From contig CP070836.1 in the NCBI GenBank assembly GCA_020341795.1, forward strand, positions 704,658 through 765,338: a stretch of 60,681 bases of DNA, written 5' to 3'. A model generated the notes under the pieces. That model was not told the DNA's origin, searched no databases, and saw nothing but the letters and a program-made list of their open reading frames with translations. Of the stretch, positions 1-8,716 are shown piece by piece. Every line of letters starts with the position of its first letter. Positions within the stretch are counted from its first letter, which is position 1. A program made the translations under genes and the position numbers. This DNA is from Thermoplasmatales archaeon (GTDB taxonomy: Archaea > Thermoplasmatota > E2 > DHVEG-1).

Positions 1-1082
1 ATTTCAATAGTTATTGTTACATTTGCGGTGTCTATTGAATGTTTTTTATTTTCAACATTTATATTAAGCAGTGCAGGTTTTGATAGATAACTTCCTTTGA
101 TTTTAACTTTTATATCATTTTCATCAAGAATAGGATTTAAACTTGTCATTTTTGCAGTAATTCCAAGTGCAAGTTTTGTGACTTTTGCAAGATATGTGAT
201 GTTGATATAATCTATTATATCTTCTGATGTGTGATATGTTGGATTAAGTGATTCTTCAACAAGGTTGCTTCCTGAAAAACCATATTTTACAAATGCTTTA
301 TGATCACTTGATGAATCAATTGGTAATCTTACAACTTCGAGCCCAATTTGTTTATTATATTTTTTAGATAGTTCTTCACTTATGTCAATCATCCATTCCG
401 ATTTTTTATCTGCATGATGCCGTATTTTTTTTCCATCATCTGCTGTATTTGCATAACCTACTTTATCTATTGAAAGAACGCCGATTATATTAGAATTTTG
501 TTCAGAGGCCCTTCTTGCATAATCCTTGCTACCAAGTAGACCAATTTCTTCCCCTGAAAATATCATGAATTTAACAGTTGCGAAATATGAATATTTACTC
601 ATTATCTCTGCAATCATTAAAATAGATGCAATTCCTGATCCATCATCATCTGCACCAGATGAAATCTCTATTGTATCATAATGAGCTGTTACTATTATTA
701 TTCCATCTGATTTACCTTGTAGAGTTGCTATTATATTTTTACCTGATACATCATTAATTGCCCATGTGTCATACTCAACTTGGATACCTAAAGTTATAAA
801 ATTGTTGAAAATGTAGTTTCCAACATTTTCAATTGTTGATGATTGTGTTGGATGTGGTCCGAAATCTTGTATTGTTTTTACATATTCATATATTTTAGAT
901 TCATTAACTTTAGGTAACATTTCTATTAGTAAATCTTCAGTAAATGGTGTTTTTTGTGTTGAAATTTCAACATCTTTTAAAGTAATAGGATTTATAGATA
1001 TTGCAATAGATTGTGGTATTGTTAGAAGTATAATTGGAATAGCTGCTAAAATTATTCCTTTAAACATTTTTTTATAATACAT
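1..1082 (-). CDS. Secreted M28-family zinc aminopeptidase, cut by the window edge
   Basis: The frame runs off position 1 without a stop, so the C-terminus is missing and about 360 residues are visible. An N-terminal hydrophobic stretch (about residues 8-28) acts as signal peptide or anchor. The M28 zinc site can be read in order: H134 and D136 in TAHYDT, D146 in GADDDGSG, the glutamate pair E178-E179 in SGEEIGLLG, D206 in SIDKVGY, and H284 in PTYHTSED. M28 enzymes remove N-terminal residues from peptides, which suits an outer-surface peptide-trimming role next to the endopeptidases downstream. The C-terminal part begins another beta-rich region, possibly a PKD or CARDB-like domain. The start ATG at 1082 is followed by a second ATG five codons later. 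No strong ribosome site is visible. Confidence 0.88.
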   Translation of the reverse strand, partial: MYYKKMFKGIILAAIPIILLTIPQSIAISINPITLKDVEISTQKTPFTEDLLIEMLPKVNESKIYEYVKTIQDFGPHPTQSSTIENVGNYIFNNFITLGIQVEYDTWAINDVSGKNIIATLQGKSDGIIIVTAHYDTIEISSGADDDGSGIASILMIAEIMSKYSYFATVKFMIFSGEEIGLLGSKDYARRASEQNSNIIGVLSIDKVGYANTADDGKKIRHHADKKSEWMIDISEELSKKYNKQIGLEVVRLPIDSSSDHKAFVKYGFSGSNLVEESLNPTYHTSEDIIDYINITYLAKVTKLALGITAKMTSLNPILDENDIKVKIKGSYLSKPALLNINVENKKHSIDTANVTITIE

Positions 1083-1221
1083 TTTTATCAAATTGTATTA
1101 AAAATTAAATATCTATTTAAATTTATTGTATTCGTCAAATGATTTTATTTAATTCAAAGATAAATAAAATAATTTTTTACAGTTTTATGAACGTCTTTGT
1201 TTAAATTCTCTCTTATTGTTT

Positions 1222-2190
1222 CTATTTTTCTGGCATATATAAAAATTTATAGTATTTTAAAATGTAAATATATTCAAACTTTTTAATTGATTTAGGATAT
1301 TTTGTATTTAAATCATTCATAGATTTAAGGAAATTTGATATATTCTCAAAATGAAATTCTAAATCAAGATCTGCTTCGCCTGCATATATATCGATAAAAA
1401 CTAGATTTGGATTGTTTTTTAGATAATCTACAATTTTTTTCTTTATGCTATAATCAGATAAATAAAGATATGCTTTATATGTGTTATATCCATATGAAGT
1501 AGGATTTATAATTACTCGGAATCCTCTTATTACTCCTGCTTTTTTTAATTTTAAAATTCGGTTTTTAATTGTTGTTGAACTTACTGATAATTTATTAGCA
1601 ATTTTATTTAATGATTCTCTTGCATTTGCTGAAAGTAATTGCAAAATTTTATAATCAAGTTCATCGATCTTATATTCCTTACCACTACCAGTTTTACTTA
1701 TCATACTACGTGGTTCTTTTTTATTTACATCCAATAAATAGTATGGTCCATAGTAATATTCATTTACGAACAGCGCTGTTGATTTTTGTTGTATATAAGA
1801 TCCATATTTTTTTTGAGTTTCTTGCCAGAGCTGATAGAATTTATTAATATCTTTTATGATTATTATGATTTTTAAATTAAATAATCCATGAGTAGTTGCT
1901 ACTAGTACGGTGTTACTGTTATTAGTGAAATTGTTTACTATTTCTTTTTCAATTTCAGGTGAGACATTATGAAATATGTAATGAATTCTTATCATTATAT
2001 ATCCCAATTTATTCATGTCTATGACTGTTGAAAAATTCTTAATTACACCCTCTTTTATAAGCCGATTTAATCTATATGAGACAACATTTTTTGGAAGAGA
2101 AACTTTTTTTCCTATTTGTGTTAATGATTGTCGAGCATCTTTGTGTAAATGATATAAAATTTTTTTATCTTTTATATCTATTTTAATCAT
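1222..2190 (-). CDS. Tandem Lrp/AsnC-type transcriptional regulator (copy 1)
   Basis: This 322-residue protein is a duplicated Lrp unit. The first winged HTH is at about residues 5-52 (DKKILYHLHKDARQSLTQI) with a ligand-binding-like alpha/beta region to about 150. A second HTH is at about 173-222 (LDYKILQLLSANARESL) with a second ligand-binding-like region to the end. Ordinary Lrp proteins are about 150 residues with one HTH, so one chain here could contact two DNA sites. Two paralogs lie at 14758-15768 and 26417-27391, and all three border secreted-protein genes. It is divergent from the C25 peptidase at 2306, and the 115-bp gap carries a paired TTGnnCAA operator. The ligand is unknown; an amino acid is a guess from the family. 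Confidence 0.87.
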   Translation of the reverse strand: MIKIDIKDKKILYHLHKDARQSLTQIGKKVSLPKNVVSYRLNRLIKEGVIKNFSTVIDMNKLGYIMIRIHYIFHNVSPEIEKEIVNNFTNNSNTVLVATTHGLFNLKIIIIIKDINKFYQLWQETQKKYGSYIQQKSTALFVNEYYYGPYYLLDVNKKEPRSMISKTGSGKEYKIDELDYKILQLLSANARESLNKIANKLSVSSTTIKNRILKLKKAGVIRGFRVIINPTSYGYNTYKAYLYLSDYSIKKKIVDYLKNNPNLVFIDIYAGEADLDLEFHFENISNFLKSMNDLNTKYPKSIKKFEYIYILKYYKFLYMPEK

Positions 2191-2193
2191 AAT

Positions 2194-2240
2194 TTGGACA
2201 ACTTAATATTTAGTATAAAAATATTGTGTCGATTGTCCAA
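2194..2240. promoter_or_regulatory. Paired TTGnnCAA palindromes, operator between lrp copy 1 and C25 peptidase
   Basis: TTGGACAA at 2194-2201 and TTGTCCAA at 2233-2240 are inverted copies whose starts are 39 bp apart. An AT-rich TATA-like stretch (GTATAAAAATAT, 2213-2224) lies between them. Facing the plus-strand peptidase gene, the proximal copy reads TTGTCCAATTTTTT and is followed by a TATA-like TCTTTTATTAAT, the same layout as at the other five sites. Binding by a tandem-HTH Lrp protein is an inference. Confidence 0.6.
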
Positions 2241-2305
2241 TTTTTTAGAGAAATCTTTTATTAATTTAACATTATTTTTTTAATTATTCTAAGAGGTAGA
2301 AAATT

Positions 2306-4543
2306 ATGAAAAAATATATTATATTTTTTATTTGTTTAATTTTAATTGTTTGCTATATTGATAGTTATGCTTCTTCAATTTCTTATGCTGAAAAAATAAG
2401 AATAAATAATATTCAAATTACAATTGATATTCCTTCTTTTAATGTTATTGAAAAAGATTCTAACCATCAAGTTATTGTTGAAAACTTTGGACGATTATCT
2501 ATTCTAGGTGGACCTATTCTTCCTTCAAGAATTATATCAATTGCTATACCACCAGGTGCAACTTATTCAGATTTTTCTTATGAGTGTAGTGATAGTATAA
2601 TGCTTTCAGGGGATTATATTATCTCACCTCTACCTATTCCCGATATTGCAGATCCAAATCGTATGGAATCTGAATATGAAAATGTATACATAGAAAACTA
2701 TCAGAGAATATATAATAGTGATAATATTTTTCCAGATGAACCAGTTGAATTTATAGATACTTCTAATTTTAGACAATATAATCTTGTTGATTTCAGAATA
2801 TCTCCTTTTTATTATAAGCCATTATCAAATAGCCTTTATTATTATCCCACAATCAAGATCCTTGTCGAATTTGAAGAATCTGAAAACCACCTTGTTTCTA
2901 ATTCTAATATAAAAGAACAAGGATATGTGGATAAAATTGCTCAAAACTATATTATTAACTATTATCAAATAAGTGAATGGTATCAAGATTCATCAATAAC
3001 TAATAATAATCTTTATGATTTTGTAATAATTACACTTGACTCCCTTCAATCATCTATCAACTCTCTAGTTGAGTGGGAAAATGCAAAGGGAAGATCTGTC
3101 AATGTTGTAACAATTTCCTGGATAGATCAAAATTATCAAGGGATTGATCTAGAAGAAAAAATCAGGAATTTTCTAAGGGAAAAATATCCTGTTGATGTCT
3201 GGGGGATTGAAGATGTTTGTATTATTGGTCATTGGGATGATATACCTATGCGAGTGACTGCTCAGCAAATGGCTCTAAATTACAATAATGTTGAGACAGA
3301 TTATTACTATGCTGAGTTATCTTTACCAGATAGTGAGTCTTGGGATCTTGATAGTGATCAACGTTATGGAGAAACCTCTGATTCTATTGATTTTTATGCA
3401 GAGGTAAATGTTGGAAGGATACCTTGGAGTGATCCTGAAATTGTTGAGCAAATTTGTGAAAAATCTGTAGCATATGAGCAGAATAATGAGGATGCATATA
3501 AGAAAAATATCTTACTTCTTGGAGCAATGGTTGATCAAAATACTGATGGTGCGACATTCATGGAATATAAAGTTGATGAGGAAATTCATTTATGGATGAG
3601 TGATTGGTCAAAGACTAAAATGTATGAAAGTGGATCTACCTATCCAAAGGATTATGTTTTGAATAATTTCAATGTTGTAAATATTTGGTCTAAGAGTAAA
3701 TTTGCATTTGTAAGTTGGCATGCTCATGGGTCACCAACTGGTAGTTATGTTGGTAATCATGCTTTCATTTCAGTTGATGATTGCCAAGAGCTTAATGATG
3801 AATATCCAGCGATTATTAGCTCTGCATCTTGTAGTAATTCTGATACTGATTATCTAAACATTGGTCAAGCTATGATAAAGCAAGGTGCTGTTGGTTTTCT
3901 AGGTGCAAATAAAGCAGCTTATTATCGTTCCCAATGGGATGATCCAAATGATGGAAGTGATCAATCTTTGAAATATTTTTTTACAACAGGAATTACATCT
4001 GGAGAATATACTCAAGGGCAAGCTCATCAATATGCATTACGTGAAATGTACAGTAGAGGTCTATGGGATAGACTATATTATGAAACATTTTGTCATGGCT
4101 CACTTTGGGGAAATCCTGACATTGGAATTCTTACAGTTGAAATTAGTAATCCACCAGAGAAACCACAGAGACCCTCTGGTCCATCAACTGGTAAAATTTC
4201 ACAGGAATTAACATTTTTTTCATCCTCGATTGATCCAGATGATGATGATATTTACTATAGGTTTGATTGGGATGATGGAACAAATAGTGGTTGGCTAGGA
4301 CCTTATGAATCAGGGGAAGTTGTAAGTGCCTCTCATACTTGGAATAAAATTGGAACATACTCAATACGTGTTAAAGCGAAAGATATACATGGCACTCAAA
4401 GTGTTTGGTCCGAGCCTCTATCAACCAATATGCCTATTAGTAGAGAAATAAATAAACCATTTCTAAATTTTTTAGAAAATCACCCTTTTATTTATCATTT
4501 AATTCAATTTTTACAAAATAAAATTATCATAAAATATTTTTAA
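2306..4543 (+). CDS. Secreted C25 (gingipain-like) cysteine peptidase with PKD-type domain and sorting-like tail
   Basis: The 745-residue protein begins with a Sec signal peptide (about residues 1-23) and a propeptide-like beta region to about 235. The C25 caspase-like fold then runs to about residue 610, with the catalytic His in WHAHG (H474) and Cys in SSASCSNSD (C509). A PKD-type domain follows (about 614-710; DWDDGTNSGW, SHTWNKIGTYSIRVKAKD). The last 35 residues, after NMPISR, form the hydrophobic tail shared across this island. C25 enzymes are extracellular endopeptidases, often Arg- or Lys-specific, though specificity cannot be read here. A ribosome site AGAGGT precedes the ATG. The paired operator lies directly upstream. 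Confidence 0.9.
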   Translation: MKKYIIFFICLILIVCYIDSYASSISYAEKIRINNIQITIDIPSFNVIEKDSNHQVIVENFGRLSILGGPILPSRIISIAIPPGATYSDFSYECSDSIMLSGDYIISPLPIPDIADPNRMESEYENVYIENYQRIYNSDNIFPDEPVEFIDTSNFRQYNLVDFRISPFYYKPLSNSLYYYPTIKILVEFEESENHLVSNSNIKEQGYVDKIAQNYIINYYQISEWYQDSSITNNNLYDFVIITLDSLQSSINSLVEWENAKGRSVNVVTISWIDQNYQGIDLEEKIRNFLREKYPVDVWGIEDVCIIGHWDDIPMRVTAQQMALNYNNVETDYYYAELSLPDSESWDLDSDQRYGETSDSIDFYAEVNVGRIPWSDPEIVEQICEKSVAYEQNNEDAYKKNILLLGAMVDQNTDGATFMEYKVDEEIHLWMSDWSKTKMYESGSTYPKDYVLNNFNVVNIWSKSKFAFVSWHAHGSPTGSYVGNHAFISVDDCQELNDEYPAIISSASCSNSDTDYLNIGQAMIKQGAVGFLGANKAAYYRSQWDDPNDGSDQSLKYFFTTGITSGEYTQGQAHQYALREMYSRGLWDRLYYETFCHGSLWGNPDIGILTVEISNPPEKPQRPSGPSTGKISQELTFFSSSIDPDDDDIYYRFDWDDGTNSGWLGPYESGEVVSASHTWNKIGTYSIRVKAKDIHGTQSVWSEPLSTNMPISREINKPFLNFLENHPFIYHLIQFLQNKIIIKYF

Positions 4544-4662
4544 TTATCAAATAAGCAGATTCTTGCTAAAATATTTTTTTTTGTTCTGATTCTTTTTTTA
4601 TATAAAATTTTCATAACTAGGAGATTTGTAATAAAAGAAAAAAGTAGATATTTAATAATTAT

Positions 4663-6408
4663 CTAATTTTTTTGAGAAAATATATTGTTAATAATAGGAA
4701 ATCTTAGGCATATATTTTTAAAAGTTTCTATATAATCAAATATTCTAACTGACTTACTTTTTTTTGTTATACTGACACTTAGCGAATCTGACCAGTCACT
4801 CCATACTCCATGCTCATCTTGGGCTCTAACTTTTATATTAAATTTTCCATGTTCATTCCATTTATATGATATTTTAATAGTTTTTCCTGAGGTATAATAT
4901 TCTGTTATTGTTTTGTTTCCGTCTCCCCAGTCAAATAAGTATCTAATTTGACCACCATCTGGTTCGATACTGGAGGTTGAATAACTGTGTACAATATTAA
5001 TTCTTCCAGAAACCGGTCCATCAGGGATACAAGGCCTTTCTGGTGGATTTGAAATAGGAAACAGACTTAATGATGGATCACCATAAAGTGTAGTACCCAT
5101 AAGTGTACTATAGCATCGGTAGATCCATTCTGGGTTGTATTCATTAAACATAAAATAGTTGGAAAAATAAGCTTTTGAATTTCCTAGCGCATCCCCACAA
5201 CCCTGATCATATGAGATGAGGTAATAAAAGAAATAATAATCTATTGATGCAAATCCTCCATCTGATTCATCATTCCAAACTCGGGTAATATTGTAAAATC
5301 CTAGATCAGTTGTTCCAATGTATGCCACTGCCGCATTTTTTTCTATAAACCGCCGTCCCATGTTATTTGGACCATGAAGTTGACTGCATCCACCTGAAAA
5401 AACAATTGGTGGTTTCTCCATTGATAAGACTTGAGCATCATTTCTTGTTAAAATATCTTTGTAGATAAGTTCACCCTGGTTGACTTCTGGAATGTTATCA
5501 CCATCATCATTAACCCATATCCATCGTGCAGCAAGTTGTTCATTTGAATGTCCTACAATGTTAACAATACCATAGTTTTTTGTATATTCAGATAAAACAT
5601 TTGAGTGTTCAAGTGGATATTCATAATCATAGGTTGATGGCCGAAGACCTTCTGCTTCATACATTCTTACACAATTAAAATCTTCAGGGTCAAAGATATC
5701 AATTCGACATTCTTCCATTAGAGTTGCGCAGTCTGATCGGTCATAAACCCATCCATACGATTCTAAACCCTGATAGTAACTAATTGCACCAAGTAAGAGT
5801 GCGTTTTTCTTCCACGCACTATCTCCAGATCCAAAATTCATGATGTTTTCACATATTTGGGCTACAGTATCTTTGCTATCACTTGGAATCCTACCAATTG
5901 ATATCTCAGGAATAAAATCGACATCATCATCTCCATATTCACCAAATATACCGTCTTGGTCAACATCCCAATTTCCAGTTAAATCAGAGTAATAAAAGTC
6001 ATTATAAACATGATCTCCATAATCCCAATCTATTGGATCGCATCTTCTCATTGGAATATTATTACGTGTTCCAACGATTAAAACATAATTTATTTCCCAT
6101 TCTTCGTATTTATCAATTAAAAAGTTTCTAATTTGTTCTGCTAAATCCCTTCCATTATAGTTATCTGAGATCCATGAGATAGTTACTATTTCAACAGTAA
6201 AACCAGGATATTCTTTCCAGGTTTTAAAATCCTTAACTGCATCTTCAAGCTCGGAGGTTGTAATTATAACATAATTTGCTTTTTCTATAGAGCATAAATA
6301 TACTTTAGATGTATTTTGCTGAATTGAAAAAATGCTGTGATTAAAAGCACTGGCAATACACATCTGAGATAAAAAAATCATAACTACTAATATAGTTATT
6401 TTTTTCAT
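4663..6408 (-). CDS. Secreted C25 (gingipain-like) cysteine peptidase with PKD-type domain (second copy)
   Basis: The 581-residue protein has a signal peptide (about 1-20) and goes almost directly into the C25 domain, lacking the long propeptide of the neighbour at 2306. The catalytic pair is read as H287 in IVGHSNEQ and C341 in FSGGCSQLHG. The PERPCIPDGPVSGR linker opens a PKD-type domain (about 450-550; FDWGDGNKT, SYKWNEHGKFNIKVRAQD), followed by KKSKSVRIFDYI and a hydrophobic tail. It is convergent with the peptidase at 2306, and a T-rich gap of about 120 bp lies between the two stops. It is probably a separate transcription unit; no operator pair was found upstream. Confidence 0.88.
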   Translation of the reverse strand: MKKITILVVMIFLSQMCIASAFNHSIFSIQQNTSKVYLCSIEKANYVIITTSELEDAVKDFKTWKEYPGFTVEIVTISWISDNYNGRDLAEQIRNFLIDKYEEWEINYVLIVGTRNNIPMRRCDPIDWDYGDHVYNDFYYSDLTGNWDVDQDGIFGEYGDDDVDFIPEISIGRIPSDSKDTVAQICENIMNFGSGDSAWKKNALLLGAISYYQGLESYGWVYDRSDCATLMEECRIDIFDPEDFNCVRMYEAEGLRPSTYDYEYPLEHSNVLSEYTKNYGIVNIVGHSNEQLAARWIWVNDDGDNIPEVNQGELIYKDILTRNDAQVLSMEKPPIVFSGGCSQLHGPNNMGRRFIEKNAAVAYIGTTDLGFYNITRVWNDESDGGFASIDYYFFYYLISYDQGCGDALGNSKAYFSNYFMFNEYNPEWIYRCYSTLMGTTLYGDPSLSLFPISNPPERPCIPDGPVSGRINIVHSYSTSSIEPDGGQIRYLFDWGDGNKTITEYYTSGKTIKISYKWNEHGKFNIKVRAQDEHGVWSDWSDSLSVSITKKSKSVRIFDYIETFKNICLRFPIINNIFSQKN

Positions 6409-6604
6409 ATTTTTATATCTCCCTCAGTAAAATAATTTATGATAATAAATAAAATGATAGGATATAAACATATCCATATCTAATTATAATACGTTGATGG
6501 TTTTAATAGGCAAATTTTCTATCATATTCTTTATATAGAAATCACTTTTAAAAATTAGTTTATTATTATTTTTAATTGAAAATATGGGTAACAATTGTTC
6601 AATA

Positions 6605-6672
6605 TCATCAAAATATAATGATAAAAATAAATTCTAAGTCATTAAAATATAATGATAAAAATAAATTCTAAG
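6605..6672. repeat. 34-bp direct tandem duplication in a 359-bp gap
   Basis: Two adjacent 34-bp units (6605-6638 and 6639-6672) differ at one position near their 5' end. The rest of the gap 6409-6767 is AT-rich, with no open frame I can support. It has a TATA-like TTTATATAG near 6530 and a single TTGTTCAA at 6595-6602 without a partner at the usual distance. Confidence 0.75.
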
Positions 6673-6767
6673 AAAAATAGGATAAAAAAATGTTGAAAAA
6701 TAATAAGGATATAAAATTATTTTTGATTTGGCATTCTGAATGATTAATATCATACCTGGTAAAATTA

Positions 6768-7913
6768 TTATCTTACATAAATTTTAGCATTCTTTGTGAA
6801 ACTTGTTAGTATTTCAGATGTTTCATTTGGAAATATTTCAACTTTTAATTTCTGTTGACCTAACATTTGCAGTAAAATTGTTCCCCTTGGACTTTTACCC
6901 TCTTTTATTTTAAGTCCTTGTACAAGACTTTCTCTATCCCAGATAATATCGTTTTTGTAATATTCATAATCAACTAATTCATAAATTACAAGTCTATCAT
7001 CAACAGATATATCTGCGGGATCTGGACTGTTGTTTTTAACAGCAAATTGTTGTGCTGTATCTATAAATCTTCCAATGGATATTATAATTGCGTCAGGATC
7101 GATACTATCATAGACAATGGATAGATGGCCTGCCCAATATCTATTAGGATCAACACCCCCATACCCATTGGTTCCTTCTTCAAACCATGTACCAACGAGC
7201 CTTCCATCAATGTCATAACAAATTTTTCCACCAATTGGTTCTTCTGTTCGAAGGCATTTTCCAATCATCTGATTTTTAATTTCATCATTAAAATAATCAA
7301 ATGGATCAGGGCAGTGAATTTTCCAAGGCTCCCCCATATAACTAGTAGGATTTATAAAAGACAAATTGACATTTTCATCAACAATGTTATAGTCAACACT
7401 TCCACTGTATCTGCCAATGATTTCACCAGCACTAACTTCTACATTGACACTTGCATATTTACCAAGACCTGGGTCAATTGTTGAGAGTTTTTTTGAAAGT
7501 TCATCGACATGAATATAATAACTGTATATAGTAGAAGTATGTTGAATAGTTAGTCTAAAATCATCAACAGGAAAAGGCGAATCACCTGCTGCAATATCCA
7601 TATGTTGGATTGAGGTAACTATTCCATCCGAAGGTGAGTAAACATCAATATTAGATGCTTCTTCTGATCCATAATTATATGATATATAGTATTGATGATC
7701 AATAGGTGTGACATGAGCACCAGTCATACCGCCCATTGGTAGAATATAATAAACTTTTTCTAAGTCAAAGTGAGGATAATTAAAGGCAATGGAGTTATTG
7801 CCATCATTGTTGTTTTCATTTGAATTTTTTTGATTTGTTGAACAACCAGAAAATATCAAGATTAATATTACTAAAATTGAAAAAATTATCAAATATCTTT
7901 TTTTCATTCCCAT
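6768..7913 (-). CDS. Secreted lipoprotein with M23-peptidase-like fold
   Basis: The 381-residue protein has a clear lipoprotein signal: lysine-rich start, hydrophobic run and lipobox FSGC (about residue 23), followed by an Asn-rich linker. The middle resembles the M23 (LytM) beta fold, with DVYSPSDGIVTSI corresponding to the usual APxDGxV strand and YSYYIHVDEL to the HxH strand. The first zinc-ligand motif (HxxxD) is not obvious, so it may be a non-catalytic or divergent member. Archaea lack murein, so a peptidoglycan substrate is unlikely. The disrupted gene at 8717-9532 shares the same general plan (FYAA-EGTIIS, TIYHHILD). The start is ATG (ATGGGAATGAAA); a second ATG lies two codons in. 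Confidence 0.65.
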   Translation of the reverse strand: MGMKKRYLIIFSILVILILIFSGCSTNQKNSNENNNDGNNSIAFNYPHFDLEKVYYILPMGGMTGAHVTPIDHQYYISYNYGSEEASNIDVYSPSDGIVTSIQHMDIAAGDSPFPVDDFRLTIQHTSTIYSYYIHVDELSKKLSTIDPGLGKYASVNVEVSAGEIIGRYSGSVDYNIVDENVNLSFINPTSYMGEPWKIHCPDPFDYFNDEIKNQMIGKCLRTEEPIGGKICYDIDGRLVGTWFEEGTNGYGGVDPNRYWAGHLSIVYDSIDPDAIIISIGRFIDTAQQFAVKNNSPDPADISVDDRLVIYELVDYEYYKNDIIWDRESLVQGLKIKEGKSPRGTILLQMLGQQKLKVEIFPNETSEILTSFTKNAKIYVR

Positions 7914-7990
7914 CGAAAGTAGGTATATTCTTTGTCATATATTAATTTCATATCTGGCAAGTTTTTTATTCATACTACTATTGTAAGGGT

Positions 7991-8317
7991 GTGAGGAACA
8001 TGCCATACAATGTTTATGTCATTGAGCTTGATAAAGAAGTATTGATATCAAAAAAATTCAGAGAAAGAAATCCTCATATGAATACTAAGCTTGCTTGCTA
8101 TTATATTGGACAAACAACTCATGATCCAAATACCAGATTTAAACAACATAAAACTGGTTATAAAGCAAATCGATTTGTTAAAAAATATGGACTTAGACTT
8201 ATATCAAGGAAATTCAAGAAGTATAATCCTATTGAAAAACGTGAAGAAGCTGAGCAAATTGAACAATGGCTCACCGAAAAGTTAAGAAAAAAAGGGCATG
8301 GTGTTTGGTCGAATTAA
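7991..8317 (+). CDS. Stand-alone GIY-YIG-type nuclease-like protein
   Basis: The 108-residue protein resembles the compact GIY-YIG fold: NVYVIEL stands for the GIY strand and ACYYIGQTTHDPNTRF for the YIG strand with its following Arg and helix. RFKQHKTGYKANRFVKKYG matches the helix after it, and E is present in a KREEAEQIEQWL helix near the C-terminus. It has no added domains, unlike UvrC at 44065. GTG at 7991 and ATG at 8000 are both possible starts; the GGTG just upstream favours 8000. It lies in a loose cluster of small genes, and no operon partner is evident. A DNA repair, restriction or mobile-element role cannot be decided from sequence. Confidence 0.6.
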   Translation: MRNMPYNVYVIELDKEVLISKKFRERNPHMNTKLACYYIGQTTHDPNTRFKQHKTGYKANRFVKKYGLRLISRKFKKYNPIEKREEAEQIEQWLTEKLRKKGHGVWSN

Positions 8318-8437
8318 TAGATTTTACCTAGTAGATATTAATCAAGGTTCAGTAATTAGAGGCTAAGGGTCGCATTATATTATATGAGTAAGGTTGAAAA
8401 ATGTTAAAAATACTAATAATATAACTAAGTTATTCTT

Positions 8438-8608
8438 ATGAAAATAAAAACATCCCGATGGACATTACTTGCAGCAATAATATTTACCATTAATACAATC
8501 TATTGGTATTGGAAACATCCAGAAGATACCATTGGAGTTATTATTTATACTGTTGCAGCAATTATATTTTATATCGCAACTTATGGTAATTGGAAAAGTG
8601 GCAATTAG
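8438..8608 (+). CDS. Small two-helix membrane protein
   Basis: A 56-residue frame starts at ATG 8438 and ends at TAG 8608. It encodes two hydrophobic helices separated by WYWKHPEDT, with the basic start MKIKTSRW and the end NWKSGN. Its composition is typical of a real small membrane protein and not of random AT-rich frame. A TATA-like CATTATATTATATG lies about 65 bp upstream. It is not recognised, and function is unknown. Confidence 0.45.
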   Translation: MKIKTSRWTLLAAIIFTINTIYWYWKHPEDTIGVIIYTVAAIIFYIATYGNWKSGN

Positions 8609-8716
8609 CATAAAATAAACCTTGAAAAAATATTAGCTTTATGATTAAAACCTGTATAATATTTCTCCAAATTCTTATATATAAATTTTCGTTTTAAATT
8701 ATTAGGAGGCAGGAAG

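Noticed and set aside
6595-6602. Operator pair upstream of the second C25 peptidase
   Set aside because: Only one TTGTTCAA is present; no partner lies 38-39 bp away on either side.
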